In this document: piece after piece, positions 1 to 11,479 of the stretch | Position numbering within the stretch: position 1 is the first letter of the stretch | How the letters are laid out: every line of letters begins with the position of its first letter | DNA from: Tenodera sinensis | Lineage: Eukaryota; Arthropoda; Insecta; Mantodea; Mantidae | Direction of reading: 5' to 3' | Length of the DNA stretch: 64,000 nucleotides | Assembly (NCBI GenBank): GCA_030765045.1 | Contig: CM060971.1 | Coordinates: forward strand, 123,744,680 to 123,808,679 | Translations under genes and position numbers: made by a program | Notes under the pieces: model-generated | Database searches by the model: none | Told to the model about the DNA's origin: nothing | The model's input: the letters and a program-made list of their open reading frames with translations, nothing else

Positions 1-69
1 TGAATTACGTACATTTGTCGGGACCTACCTACAATATAAATACGAATCGCTTAGAACTGAGTTACGTAT

Positions 70-160
70 AAAGCAGGTTCAACTAACTGAGCTAGTAGGC
101 GCCTGGGTTCGATCCCCATGCACTCTCACTTGTCACTTGGGCGAGTGCTGGAATACCACG
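70..160 (+). repeat. tRNA-like (SINE-type) fragment
   Basis: A box-B-like motif (GGGTTCGATCCCC) lies about 35 nt after a weak box-A-like stretch (AACTGAGCTAGTAGGCGC), as in the head of a tRNA-derived SINE. No cloverleaf with a full acceptor stem is seen, so it is not called a tRNA gene. The 3' limit is unclear. Confidence 0.35.
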
Positions 161-1670
161 AATTCCTTTACATAATTGCCCTTTATTCCATTTAAAATAT
201 AAGTGAGGAGCCAAATTATAACTCCAGTCCCTATATCTTCTAGCAATAGTTTCGAAGATGTATTCTCCGAATGCTCTTAGCGGTGATTACTGAATAGGAA
301 AACATCTGAATGCTCGTTGTCAAGGGGGAAAAACAAAGGAAGGAAGGGTTGTTTGAAAATTTTATGAAGTTAAGAGATAGGCCATGTTAAAATAGTACGA
401 AGTAATTTAAGTGACAGAAACTTGTCATTCGCCAGGATTCATATTGCCGGTAAAAGGGGCGCAGCTTAGGCGTACCCGAATTAATAGTAACGTGAGTTTT
501 CTCGCAAATTCATGCAGTTGACGACATAAGAAGAAAAGCGGGATCATTAAACTGAGTTCCAAGGTTCATTACCATTTTGGATGCTGTTATGAGGTATGTG
601 TGGGTCTTGCATTTTCTTAAGATACTAGGAGAGGTATTCTTACGTACAGAAGAAGGCTCGGGAACCTTTCATCTCGATGCAGTAATATAGAGAAATAACA
701 TGTCGCTATCCAAGTTCAAGGAAAAGAAGGTAGGACATTTATATCTCCATATTTGCAGTAATTATGTGCCAGTCTCCGTTTATTATTGATTTTGTTAATC
801 ACTGAAGTGAACAGAGTGTTTCGAGAAACCTTTTTCTTGTGCAGGTATTATATGTAATAACTTGTTAAAAGCACAAGACATTGGAACAACTTTACATTTA
901 TAAAATGTTTCAAACTTTACTAACTTCTCTGAACATGTAAGATGTTCTCTGAACATTATAAATATTTTATTTATGTTAATTTTTCAACTTGTTCTTGGTC
1001 TTGTGGAAAGGGAGCGTTTTATGTAAAACATTTATATCTTCTAAGATTACACAGCAGGAAGTTCTAGTCTTTTAAACCTTTCCAAAGGAGTACTTGTATG
1101 TTAACACAAGGTCTTCTTGTATGATCAATGGAAATTGTATCCCATTGTAGTTATACATTGGCAATATTAACATTTCAGTATTTTATGTAAGATATATTTC
1201 ACAAATAGGATTGTTAAGTTGTTCATAGCCTGGATAGGTTATATATATTACGGTTTGTTCACCAGCTGAAGGTCCCTTGGCAGGAATGCAGCCTGCCACT
1301 ATATCATAAACAATGATATCGCCAGCAGCAGTTCTGCTTCTAATCACATTTACGATGTTGCCAAACTTGGGATGCATATTAACGCCAGATTAAAGCAAAG
1401 AAGTCGCCATTTGCTACCGTTTCTGTATTTTTAAAAAACACTGACAATTTGTTTTGGTCTTAGGTGATATATCCTCGAGCGTTATATCGTGCAATTGCTG
1501 TAAGAACAAGTCAGCTGTTGCATTTATTTAAGTATTCATTTTACCTTGGCACGAACTAGTCCTAGGGGATTGACTTCACACATGCATGGGGACAAGTAAA
1601 CGACAATGTGGACCTTTAAAACCAATAATAACGTAGTAGCAATTGAGGAAGAATTCAGTCTAACCACTTC
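161..1670. other. no recognisable gene
   Basis: AT-rich sequence with only short open frames. A 64-codon antisense frame at 1183-1377 has no recognisable family and no clear splice sites. I see no repeat or RNA gene here. Confidence 0.5.
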
Positions 1671-1672
1671 TC

Positions 1673-1780
1673 ATTGCCTCCCGCAGGTACAAAGAATGAA
1701 GTATTAAAATTTTGGTCAGTTAATAGTGTAGTAATTGTTCCTGAAAGTAATAGAAGAAATGCTGTAATACCTATAAGAGC
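1673..1780 (-). pseudogene. cox1: nuclear mitochondrial DNA (NUMT): cox1 fragment
   Basis: Read on the minus strand, this stretch encodes a peptide matching the part of cytochrome c oxidase subunit I near the 3' end of the usual barcode region: ITAFLLLLSGTITTLLTDQ followed by NFNTSFFVPAGG. Known arthropod COX1 has LLLLS-LPVLA-G before the TITMLLTD segment; here the LPVLA pentapeptide (15 nt) is missing in frame, and the D of FFDPAGG is V. Similarity fades quickly on both sides. It is a short, non-functional nuclear copy, not mitochondrial DNA, because the flanks are ordinary repeat-rich nuclear sequence. The match is from memory of the conserved protein. Confidence 0.85.
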
Positions 1781-2085
1781 CTCTTTATGTTTATTTGTTT
1801 CTATCTTCCTATAAAGATCTGCTTTACGCACAGAACTGTCACTCCGAAGCCCTTTGTTCTGCAACCACAATATCAGCAAATTTTACAGTACTCCTAGGCG
1901 GAGGAATATCTGCTTCTACATTACTTCCAGGCCCCTGTCATATCCTACTTTATTGCTATATGTGTGCTATCTCATCATCATCACGCAGAAATGGCCAAAC
2001 CGATTTCTATGAGAATTGGTATATGTACTACGTTTGATACTTGGTCCCACTTAAATAGTCTTTAGAAAAGGTCCTGCTAGCACTG
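1781..2085. other. no recognisable gene
   Basis: Short frames on both strands but no family recognised. Further cox1 similarity could not be traced into this stretch. Confidence 0.4.
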
Positions 2086-2087
2086 GG

Positions 2088-2135
2088 TCAGTCCCACTCG
2101 GCAGTGTGGACGAGTTCTTACGAAAGTCGCCGAAG
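2088..2135 (+). repeat. dispersed repeat R-B, short copy
   Basis: The motif GTCCCACTCGGCAGTGTG followed by ACGA, TTCTTACGAAA and a GCC-rich stretch recurs at about 11010-11075. The copy here is shorter and stops before the CGGCAAGTGC part. Confidence 0.5.
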
Positions 2136-2508
2136 TTGCAGTCTTAATTCAGCGCTGCCAACATCACTATTTCTCCATTAATTTGTTGCCAATCTTAAAT
2201 TTGAATGGTAGTGAACTTGTTAGAACAAGATGTGAGGGTGCAATGAATCGCTTCATTAGCATAGTAGATTTAGCACCTTTGTGTTATAATGAGGAAGAAT
2301 GTATACAATTCCTCTACGACGAGGGCCTGCTTAGAACCTGAATGTGATGCCGTGCTACATCCCATAGCAAAAATTAATTAGTGTTAATTCAGCGCTTCCG
2401 GTGGAGTTTTTTTATTGGATAGTGCCCAAGGGCGAAGCCTACAGTCCCCCATCTGTGCCATCCCAGCGCATAGGGCTCCGTAAATGGATTTTTTCTCCAC
2501 TCGAAAAT

Positions 2509-2536
2509 AAAAAAAAAAAAAAAATAAAATAAAATG
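2509..2536. repeat. poly(A)/(AAAAT) tract
   Basis: About 17 A residues followed by AAAAT units. It may be a retroposon tail, but no matching body was recognised. Confidence 0.6.
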
Positions 2537-2596
2537 AGCCAACATTTCGTGGACCCAATAACAAGGCAATAAGGGTAATGTACACAATAATGCGCG

Positions 2597-2597
<1 letters not shown>

Positions 2598-2683
<86 letters not shown>
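2598..2683. repeat. (CA)n microsatellite
   Basis: About 43 uninterrupted CA units. The antisense Cys-Val reading frames across it are artefacts of the repeat. Confidence 0.98.
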
Positions 2684-2687
<4 letters not shown>

Positions 2688-2981
2688 GATCCATTGTTGA
2701 TGTATACGACGTGGATGGTTTACTGGAAGTTGTGTGCATCAGGATATTACAATATTGTGGTGTTTTGGTTGCGTTTGTGGTATAAACTAGTATTCCATGT
2801 CTTTATAGTGTTAGATTCTTGTGTTAGTGTTGGTGTCATAGGGGATGGACCCATTGGCGTTATTAAGTTGAATTTGTATTCGTGTTTTCAATAGAATTGA
2901 GATTATAAAGCCTTAAGGAGACCGAGCTTAGGTTAAGGACATACATATAGCCGGCTGTGATAAAACCGGAAGTGACAGTAA

Positions 2982-4043
2982 ATGATGAGGGTTAGTGACG
3001 GTGAATTAAATTGTGCTTTGGAAACACTAGTTAGTGTCACTGAACTGAGTAAGAACCTTAAAGGTGAATTGAAAGGAAAAATTGTTCTTTCTGTGAGCAC
3101 AATAAGGAGTGCATTTGCTCAACTGAAAAATGTCATTGATACGAAGGCGGAGAATGATAATTTAACGAAGGAGGTAAGGAGACTTAAGGAAGAACTAGAG
3201 CATAGCAGGCCACGATCAAGTGGGGAAAAGAAGGTGCCAACTTTTGACGAGAACTTGTGTGAAACAACAAGGTCTCAAACATCAGCAACATCTATGGTTG
3301 AAAGCAGTAAGCCTTATGCTAATGTTGTGAAAAGTAACCTGTCCGGGGAAGAAACAAAGAGCTTAATTAAATCAAGTGTGAACCCTACAAATACGAAAAT
3401 TGGAATTGTAGCTCTGAGAGACGGAAGGGTGTTTATTGAAACGGAAAGTAAAGAGGAGGCAGAAAAGCTGCATTATGAGATCAATGAAAAGTGTAGCCAA
3501 CGTTTAGAAACTTTTATCCCTAAACCTTGGAATCCAAACTTAGTAATATACAATATCCCGGATAATGTAAAAGTTCAGAATGCCGAGGAAGTAATTATGG
3601 CACAAAACCCTCAATTGAACCTAAATACAGGAGATATAAAGCCAAAATTTGTTTTTACTTCTAAGAAGAAATGCAGAAACTTAGTCATCGAAGTGAATTC
3701 CCAGAACAGGAAGCGTCTCTTACAGAGTAGAATAAAAATTGGATGGCTCATTTGCTATGCCAAGGACTACGTGAGAATTAATCGGTGCTATAAATGCTGC
3801 CGATTTAATCACAAGGCAAGCGATTGTAAAGCAGCTGCAGAAACATGTCCTAAATGTGCAGGGGCACACAAAATATCGGAATGTACAGTAACTGCTCAAA
3901 GTGACATGAAATGCCCAAACTGCAGATACTGGAACAAATACAATGAGCGTGACCACAGAAATGAGAACCATTCTGCCATGGATAGGACATGCCCACCTTT
4001 AATTGCTGCCATTGAGAAACGCAAGCAGAACATCAATTATTGA
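2982..4043 (+). CDS. LINE ORF1 (gag-like zinc-knuckle protein)
   Basis: An intact 353-codon frame coding for the nucleic-acid-binding ORF1 protein of a non-LTR retrotransposon. The N-terminal ~80 residues are charged and helical (coiled-coil-like). A central RNA-binding-type region follows (around PWNPNLVIYNIP). The C-terminus has three Cys-rich knuckles: CX2CX4HX4C at residues about 269-282, CX2CX3HX4C at about 289-301, and a third Cys/His group beginning at CPNC (about 311). Such tandem knuckles are typical of R1/LOA/Jockey/I-type LINEs. The start shown is the first Met; a few residues either way is possible. The endonuclease frame of ORF2 begins just downstream. The element stops at a microsatellite, so this is a 3'-truncated LINE. 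Confidence 0.85.
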   Translation: MMRVSDGELNCALETLVSVTELSKNLKGELKGKIVLSVSTIRSAFAQLKNVIDTKAENDNLTKEVRRLKEELEHSRPRSSGEKKVPTFDENLCETTRSQTSATSMVESSKPYANVVKSNLSGEETKSLIKSSVNPTNTKIGIVALRDGRVFIETESKEEAEKLHYEINEKCSQRLETFIPKPWNPNLVIYNIPDNVKVQNAEEVIMAQNPQLNLNTGDIKPKFVFTSKKKCRNLVIEVNSQNRKRLLQSRIKIGWLICYAKDYVRINRCYKCCRFNHKASDCKAAAETCPKCAGAHKISECTVTAQSDMKCPNCRYWNKYNERDHRNENHSAMDRTCPPLIAAIEKRKQNINY

Positions 4044-4044
4044 T

Positions 4045-5103
4045 ATGGCTGTTAATTACAAGTTGTTGTAGTGTTTAACGCCCGCTTTTACTACTACGGC
4101 ACCGCAGGCGGTGACACTGATGATACATGGAATGAAGATGGAGCACCGGTGGAATGAGATGGCGGGGGAAACCGGAGCACCCGGAGAAAACCCGCCCTGA
4201 CGCCGCTTCGTCCACCACGAATACCACATGCGGGTCCCTGGGATCGAACCCGGGCCGCCTAGGTGGTAGGCGAGCGCGCTAACCGCTCGGCCACGGCGCC
4301 GCCGTTGTTAATTACAAGAAATTAATAAATAGAAGTGTCTCACTAAACAGCGCACAAGTTAACTTACAGCACTCCAAGGCAGCAACTAACATTATGTGTC
4401 AACTTATAATTGAAAAATCATTAGATATTTTCTTTATTCAAGAACCATAGCTCTACCAGAACAAGATAGTTGGAATATCAAAACATTATAGAATATATTC
4501 TTCCGGAAGCGGTAGAAAGCGAGCTGCAATTGTTATAAACAACAAGCAAATTGAGGCTCTCCAAATAAATCAACTGTCTCATGAAGATACAATAGTAATT
4601 GAATTTACGTTCGGCGAACTGAAGTTTATAGCCGCCAGCATATACCTAGACATTACAAATGACATAAACAGATCTTTTAAAAATTCAGGAAATAATTCTT
4701 TTCGCCAAGGGTAAGAGATTGCTGCTAGCCATGGATAGCAATGCAAGATCAAAATAATGGAATGATAAAGTAACAAATAATAGAGGAAAAGCAATTGAAG
4801 AATTCGTTATATTAAACAATCTCCATATAATGAATAACAATGTTACAAATACTACATTTGAGTCAAACACAGGAGCGAGCAATATTGATTTAACCATCAG
4901 TAACGACAATTTTCTGAAAAGACTCAATAATTGGACTTGTAGTAATGAAGAAACGTGCTCAGATCACAGCTTAATAACTTATGAAATAGGACAATGCAAG
5001 AGTAAATTAGAATTCAGTTACCAGGGCATCAAATACATAGTCACAAAGAAAGGCTTAGAAAACTTTCAATGCAGAATGGAACATGCAGAAATAAATTGTT
5101 GTT
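4045..5103 (+). pseudogene. LINE ORF2, apurinic-type endonuclease domain (broken)
   Basis: Once the SINE (4063-4305) and one duplication copy are set aside, a frame opens at ATG 4045 and reads through AQVNLQHSKAAT and LDIFFIQEP, the start of an exonuclease-endonuclease-phosphatase domain of R1/LOA type. The codon after QEP is TAG, where the family has Trp. Later pieces include DSNARS, NNRGKAIEEF, SNIDLTIS and CSDHSLITYEI, the C-terminal endonuclease motifs, with more stops and shifts. The sequence ends at a microsatellite (5111), so the RT part is missing. It may belong to the same family as the RT copies at 34.9-37.2 and 45.5-47.1 kb, but they do not overlap. Confidence 0.8.
4063..4305 (-). 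mobile_element. tRNA-derived SINE, family S1 (antisense)
   Basis: On the minus strand it starts with a tRNA-like head (GGCGCCGTGGCCGAGCGG, box A; GGGTTCGATCCC, box B), then a conserved central part (TTTTCTCCGGGTGCTCCGG), and ends with a CACTACAACAA tail. It is flanked by a 13-bp target duplication, TGTTAATTACAAG, at 4050-4062 and 4306-4318. It interrupts the LINE between the ORF1 stop and the body of ORF2. Other copies lie at 6261-6492 and 34994-35232. Confidence 0.95.
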
Positions 5104-5107
5104 AAAA

Positions 5108-5253
<146 letters not shown>

Positions 5254-5327
5254 TGTGGCGGCAAGGACGCGCGAGTGCATTTGTGTGTAGTGTGTTGGCA
5301 AAAAAAACTAGTGTAGTTGAAAAAGCA

Positions 5328-5480
5328 ATGTTGGCAGATTTGAAAATCGTCTGCTAGTGACAGAGCGCAACCTAGTGGCAATTCTGGTAACCACTGTCGG
5401 CGCATGCGCAGTAAGTAGCTTTGGACTATGAATTGGGTCGGCAAGTGCTGCGGGACCCTTTCCAAGGAAGAGGCGATCAT
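5328..5480 (+). repeat. dispersed repeat R-C, copy 1
   Basis: Contains GAAAATCGTCTGCTAGTGAC, GCATGCGCAGTAAGTA and CGGCAAGTGCTGCGGGACC. The same order of motifs, diverged, is at 57852-57990, and the last motif also occurs at 11047-11073. No ORF, tRNA head or TIR was recognised. Confidence 0.7.
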
Positions 5481-6248
5481 ATAGGTGGAAGGTTTCTAAT
5501 GGGGCCCAATTTGAATAAATCAAAATAACTTGCCTTTTTTGGGAGTTTTTGCAAAAATGTTCCTTAGCAAATGTTTTTAAACACGATGTTAAGTTTTGTA
5601 ATAAGCAACATTTCGATTGGATGTTGCGGGTACGTGTAACATCGCGATATAAGAAGCGATCGTTTAAACAGCCATACGGAACGGGGACAATTAGCGTGCT
5701 GTCAAGTATTTTATATATTTCAATTCACATTTATCTTGAGAAGTTATCAACGGTTTTCAAAACATCACTAATAAAATGTAGTCTCCATATTTTATAGTGT
5801 TGTCGGTGACGCGGGTTGGTTAAACGTTGAGTTTCTGCACCCAAGATTTTCATCTTGCCGCAGCGCGCTCAGTCACTACCATTTTAATAAATTTGATAAT
5901 GTGTCTACAATACGACAGGCCGGCTCAGGTGGGTATACTTTCTGATATTAAACGAAGTGCACATAAGAACTGGCAAACAGTTGACAACTGTAGGGGTTAG
6001 ATTCAGAACAGTATCTACTCCGTTAAATAACCACACATTTATCATCAGCAGCAGCATTATGGCTATTGCTCCGTATTTATTGCAAAAATACAACCTAAGC
6101 TCTTGGAAATAGATAATGAAATGGGGAGGAAGAGAAGAAAGAAAGTGAGAATTACGGAAATGTGCACGATAAAAGACAACAGTGCGAGCAGCGTTGTGGC
6201 CTCTACTAGCTTTTTATAATAATACGAATAGTAATGCTAATACATAAG
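5481..6248. other. no recognisable gene
   Basis: AT-rich. The short frames here match no family I recognise. Confidence 0.4.
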
Positions 6249-6260
6249 TACCAGTGCCTT

Positions 6261-6492
6261 CGAGCGGTTAGCGCGCTCGCCTACCACCTAGGCGGCCCGG
6301 GTTCGATCCCAGGGACCCGCATGTGGTATTCGTGGTGGACGAAGCGGCGTCAGGGCGGGTTTTCTCCGGGTACTCCGGTTTCCCCCGCCATCTCATTCCA
6401 CCGGTGCTCCATCTTCATTCCATGTATCATCAGTGTCATCGCCTGTGGTGCCGTAGTAGTAAAAGCGGGCGTTAAACACTACAACAACAACA
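6261..6492 (+). mobile_element. tRNA-derived SINE, family S1 (sense, 5'-truncated)
   Basis: Same family as 34994-35232, but starting inside box A at CGAGCGGTTAGCGC. It keeps box B, the TTTTCTCCGGGTACTCCGG core and the AAACACTACAACAACAACAA tail. An 11-bp target duplication, ACCAGTGCCTT, lies at 6250-6260 and 6493-6503 (overlapping the tail by one base), so truncation happened at integration. Confidence 0.93.
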
Positions 6493-6805
6493 ACCAGTGC
6501 CTTATTCCATATTACATAGCATTTCTTTTGATCATAAACATTAAACCGTTCAGCTTTCCATTTTGCCGAATAATTAAATCTACATGTGGGTCAGAAGAAA
6601 ACCGTTTGCTGATCTCTGCCGATGACTTCAAGAATGGCAAAGCGGAAACAAGCTATCGACAATACTCGTTAATTCGAAACTGTCATTATCGATGCATTAG
6701 TCAAGTAACACTGGCGGAGTAAGCTTGGTGTTAGACCGTGCAACAGTGAAGTGTCCAGTTCTATGTTCGAGCTTTGGTTGTGATTATAAGAGCCACAAGT
6801 TTAAG

Positions 6806-9130
6806 ATGTCGAAACGCAAAATTCAAACGAATTTGTTACAGTTTGTTAAAAATACGTGTCTTGAAGGCGGTGACAATTCTTGTGACACAAAAGATATTGA
6901 TGAAAAACCCAATAATGATAAAGCTACAGATTTAAAAGTGAAAAGTACGTATGATGAAGTCAGAGAAGAACAGGAGACGAACAGTGATTGTGTCACAGTT
7001 ATTGCGAATGACAGCAGTAGCAATGACAGTGAATTGCAGTCTTCATTAACAACTGCATTTCATGATTGCGACGAATTTGACATAGGGCACTTTGCGAATC
7101 AAGATTTGTGCAATGACGATATCAGTTACATAGTCTTGACTAGTCCGTGGGTTCCACCAAAATGTTACGAGTTTCCGGTGAGCTTGGAAGGTAGGTATAG
7201 CAGGGGATTCCAGAATTCGTGCTTAAATAGTTTCCCTTGGCTTACTTACAGTAAAAGGACGAAGGTGCCTACTGTCGGGCGTGTGTTCTTTTTGGTCCAA
7301 ATGAGGGGGTCGTAGTAGAGTGCAATTACAAACTCTAGTAACTAAGCCTCTAAAAAACTTAGGAAAGCGCTTCAGCTATTCAGAAAACAGCTATCATAAA
7401 ACAGCCCTGCTTAAAAGCGAGAATTTTAGAAAAGTACGTGGGGAAGAAACAGAATGTTGAGCTTCAGTTGAACAATAAAACGAAGAAAACAATTAGTGAA
7501 AATTGTGTGAAACTGATCTCGATTTTGGAGACTATCATACCTTCGGTCGCCAGAACATTCCACTTCGAGGTCACAGATGATGGTGCCATAGTTTTACAGT
7601 ATGAATTCGAAGGTGAAAATAAGGTGAATTTTAAGGAGCTTCATAATTTTCGTGTCCGTGCAGGGGCTGAAATATTACGCAGCCATCTTGAAAATGCGCC
7701 TAAAAATTCTACTCTAACAAGCAAAATCACTCAAAATGATTTGATAAATTGTTGTGTTACTATAATTGAAATATATATATAGACGATGTTAAGAGGGGGA
7801 AATATTTTGCCATTCTGGTTGATGAGACTACAGACATAAGTGCAAATGAGCGGTAACATTATGTGTGCGCATTGCTGACCTAGAAACGGGCTGTGTGAGG
7901 GAAGAATTCCTAAGATGTAACGACTTAAGTGGTAAAGGGCTATATAAGTTATTACTGAATGAACTACTGCGAGACTTGGGGCTAGATATTTCGAACCTTC
8001 GTGGAAAAGGCTACGATGGTGTGCAAATTTTTCAGGACAGTATCGTGGTGTTCAGTCCCGAATTTTAGCCGTTCAACCTCTCGCGTTCTATACGCACTGT
8101 GCCGCGCATTGCCTGAATCTGTCGCTTTCTAAAGCTTGTTCTGTCACTTCAATTAGACAAGCTCTAGACACAATTGGTGAAATTGCTAATTTCGTGGGGA
8201 ATCCAATAAGCGGTCCTCACTCTTGAAACAAAAAATTAGTGAAGTGTGCTCTTAGCATAAGAAAACTAAACTGGTATCGCTGTGTGAAACTATCTGGATA
8301 GAACGACATGATGCTGTTTTACAGTTTAAGGAAATTTTCCGTGCAATAGTGCCATTTCTAGAAGAGGCAGGGTCTTTTAATAAAACTGAACACATTTTGC
8401 TCAACTCTATCCTAAAGTTTCAGTTCATAATCTCGCAAGTTAACGTAGCTGAATTGGGTATGACTCTACCTCTTATTCGGTAGCTCCAAAATCCAACTCT
8501 TGGTCTAATCCAGTGTTAGGGAATGATTGAAACAATTAATGATACACTAAAAGAGTGTTGTAATAACCAAACATTTCATTCTGTTTTTGAGAACGCCATC
8601 ACATGAACTAAAAAATGTTGACGTAGAAGTTAGTGTTCCTCGAATAGCATCCGGGCAAGTCCATCGAGGTAACATTCCTACAGCTTCCCCAGAAGATCAT
8701 TATCGCATTAATGTTTTCCTTCCATTCTTGGATTACCTATTCAGTGAACTATCCACTAGATTTTCTCATGATAAACATAAGTACATCCTTAAACTTTAGA
8801 GTTTTATTCCTGGCTTTCAAAGTGATCTTACTTCCAACATTGACGATATAGAAAACGCTGCAGGCATTATCGAACAAGACTTGCCCGGCAGCATTACAGA
8901 GCTTCGAGGGGAATTAAACATACGTTTAACTTTTGGAAAACTCAACAAAATAAACCCAAAACTGCTATTGAAACACTTGTCCACACCAGAAATAACTTCT
9001 ATCCTAACATCAAGGAACTTTTAACCATCATGTGCAACAACATGCACAACCGAACGATCATTTTCTACTTTAAGGCGTGTGAAGACTTATCTAAGATCCA
9101 GTATGAAACAGGATAGTGCTGCTTAACATC
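6806..9130 (+). pseudogene. hAT-family transposase with TTF-type zinc finger (ZMYM1-like), decayed
   Basis: The frame from ATG 6806 (MSKRKIQTNLLQ) has an acidic N-terminus, then WLTYSK, the start of a TTF/BED-type zinc finger. Its later parts lie in other frames (VLFGPNEG-like, SYHKTALLKSENF). A DUF4371-like part follows at about 7620-7770 (AEILRSHLENAPKNSTLTSK) and AILVDETTDIS at about 7810, a catalytic Asp region of hAT transposases. The C-terminal dimerisation domain is visible at about 8990-9120 (YPNIKELLTIMC, then a scrambled ERSFSTLRRVKT-like stretch). At least ten frameshifts or stops separate these pieces, so it is dead. Neither TIRs nor an 8-bp duplication could be confirmed. Confidence 0.85.
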
Positions 9131-9164
9131 CACCGCGGCATCGAGGTGACTCCAGCCGGAGGAG

Positions 9165-11005
9165 GTAGTTAGCCAGAATATTCCAGGAGACTCCAGTTTC
9201 ATTGACATGTAAGTTGCAACACAACATCCTATTTTTTTTTTTTTTCGTAGTACAGTTAATTTCTAGTTAAGTAAATCGTAAAATTCAATTAACTAATGAC
9301 CAAGTGCACCAGTCCCATTCTCTGGAATTTCAGGCGGATGTTCGAATGTTGTATCCATAATTTGAGTATTTTGTGAACATTTGAACGGTGGGCCTGTGGC
9401 GATTACAAACAGCGCCCTCTTCCTAGATAGGTGGTAGCTGGTAGTTCAAAATATTATTTCTTTCAGTTAAACATTTAGCTAGCCATGTTTTAGCATGAAT
9501 TTAATTATTCTGAAATGATAGAGAAGCAGCGAGTCAACATAACGCGAATAATATTGGAGGTAAGTTGGCAGCAGGAACAACAGAACAACGCTTACGCGGA
9601 TGTTTATAAAACTAAGGTTACACTGCGTGGAATTTCTCTCCTTTACTCCTTTGACCTTGAGGAGATGGGGAACAGACAGTATGTAATACACCTGTCGCGC
9701 TATTCCAAGAGAAAAGAAATCACTGACACAAACTACAGTTGGTTTGTAGTCGTACAAAAAATGGCGATTTCTTGGAAGTTTACATGACCCAAGGTATATA
9801 TTTATTTCAATATTCTTATAAGGTGCATATTTCATGTTAATTTTATTTTAATGAGAGTGTTATATAATACGTTATTTAAATATGTTACACTGTAAGGAGA
9901 AGAATTCCTGAATACTGGTAAAGATTTTTTATATGTTACATTTGTTGATCCATTCCTGGTTACTGTATCCATAGTAGCATATTGAGAATGCGAATTCGTG
10001 GATCGCGACTTGATATGTCTGGGAAACATTTGTTCTTCATCACTTATCCCTTGGAGGGTAACTTTTAATTTTTAAATTAACATCATTTTCGGCAAGTGAT
10101 TTTGAAGGTAGAGAAAGTGAAGACGGTAGGTACACTGTGCAACTGAATATTTGCCGCAGTTGGATCATGCACCAATTTCTGTACTGTAGGCAATTACTAA
10201 GAGGGAAGTAGGCTTGAGAAATCTCTCCGGTGTGTGCTGAATAAGATGTTATTGTTTATTCGTTATCTCAATTGTCCGGTTTAAAAAGTATTAATTTTCC
10301 GTCCACTTTGTTATCCATCATAGTTTACGCTCGAATAGCAAGTTGTGTTATAAGGGAATCCAACTCCCTCATCACTCTTATCTCGTGCTCCTAGCAAAAC
10401 AACACGACACGAACTGCTGGCAGGCTGAGGTTCAGCCAGGTTCAGCCCAGCCCGATGGATTTTGTCGCGTACCAATAGGTATGTCGCCCACGGGCGTGTG
10501 CACGAGAAGACCTCGACAACGGATTCTTCTTTCGCAGGGATATCCTAACTCTGCCTGGCTGTATTTTTTATAAATGTCCTATTAATGCAGAGAAAGCTAA
10601 AATTCGCGCTAAGCGGGAATAATAGTTTTTTGCTGCTAATACGAAATTTAAAAAGAGCTAGATTTAGCGGAGAAAAAGCTAAATTGGCCACTCTGGTAGA
10701 TTTGTTACCCTGAGGATTGTGATGCCATGGGAGGAGTTGGCAACATTTGTCACCTGTGGCTTCTGTACTTGTGATTGGAAATTTTTAACATTGCATAACC
10801 TAAAACTATCTTCTGTTTCTCTCACTATTCATTCAGACATGTAGAGCCTTGAAATGCTTTGAAGAAGCGCAAAATCGTCGTGTCCACAATGATTAAAATG
10901 TAACGTTTATTTAAAAGGTAATCATTGTGTGTGTTAGTTAAAGTTAATTATCCTGAGGTTGAAGTTTTAGGATATTCTTTAGAATGTTTCCCGTGAGAAT
11001 TTCGT
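9165..11005. other. no recognisable gene
   Basis: AT-rich sequence with overlapping antisense frames at 9479-9835 that show no motif. I see no repeat family except R-B at the right edge. Confidence 0.5.
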
Positions 11006-11007
11006 GC

Positions 11008-11075
11008 AAGTCCCACTCGGCAGTGTGAACGAATTCTTGCGAAATTGGCCGGCAAGTGCTACGGGACTCTTTCTA
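11008..11075 (+). repeat. dispersed repeat R-B/R-C, copy
   Basis: It begins with the GTCCCACTCGGCAGTGTG motif seen at 2091 and runs into GGCCGGCAAGTGCTACGGGA, the motif that ends copy R-C at 5437-5465. It suggests that R-B and R-C are parts of one longer repeat. Confidence 0.6.
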
Positions 11076-11479
11076 CACACTTTTACGTGTACCTACGTAT
11101 TGTATAGTTTTCCGTGTTTGGAAAATGTGTAATTTGCCATGCTCCGTTTATTATATTTACGTTCATTAAAACGTGGTGCCACAAAACACCGTATTGCTTA
11201 TATCAATCCACTACACTTTTGGGGCTCAAGAATTATAATTATACAGGCTACAATTAATGTTGGCTTATTTATTTCATTTTAAGACTCAGGAATACAGAGT
11301 ATAACAGTTTTATTTGTACCTACACTTTAATTTTCTAAGAGCATACTTTAATAGACACAGGAAGATACGCTTTGATTAATATGTATTTTGTATATGTTGA
11401 ACAAGATAACCAATGCTATATTCTGATTTAAATAAATACTAATTTATGAAGTTGCAAATTAAATTGTCAAAGAAGTATG

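Noticed and set aside
1183..1377. Possible exon (64 codons, minus)
   Set aside because: Reads like plausible protein, but no family, no clear splice sites and no neighbouring exons were found.
2384..2739. Long antisense Cys-Val frames
   Set aside because: They are translations of the (CA)n microsatellite.
9479..9835. 118-codon antisense frame overlapping a 90-codon sense frame
   Set aside because: No motif, no homologous copy in the window and poor composition for a gene.
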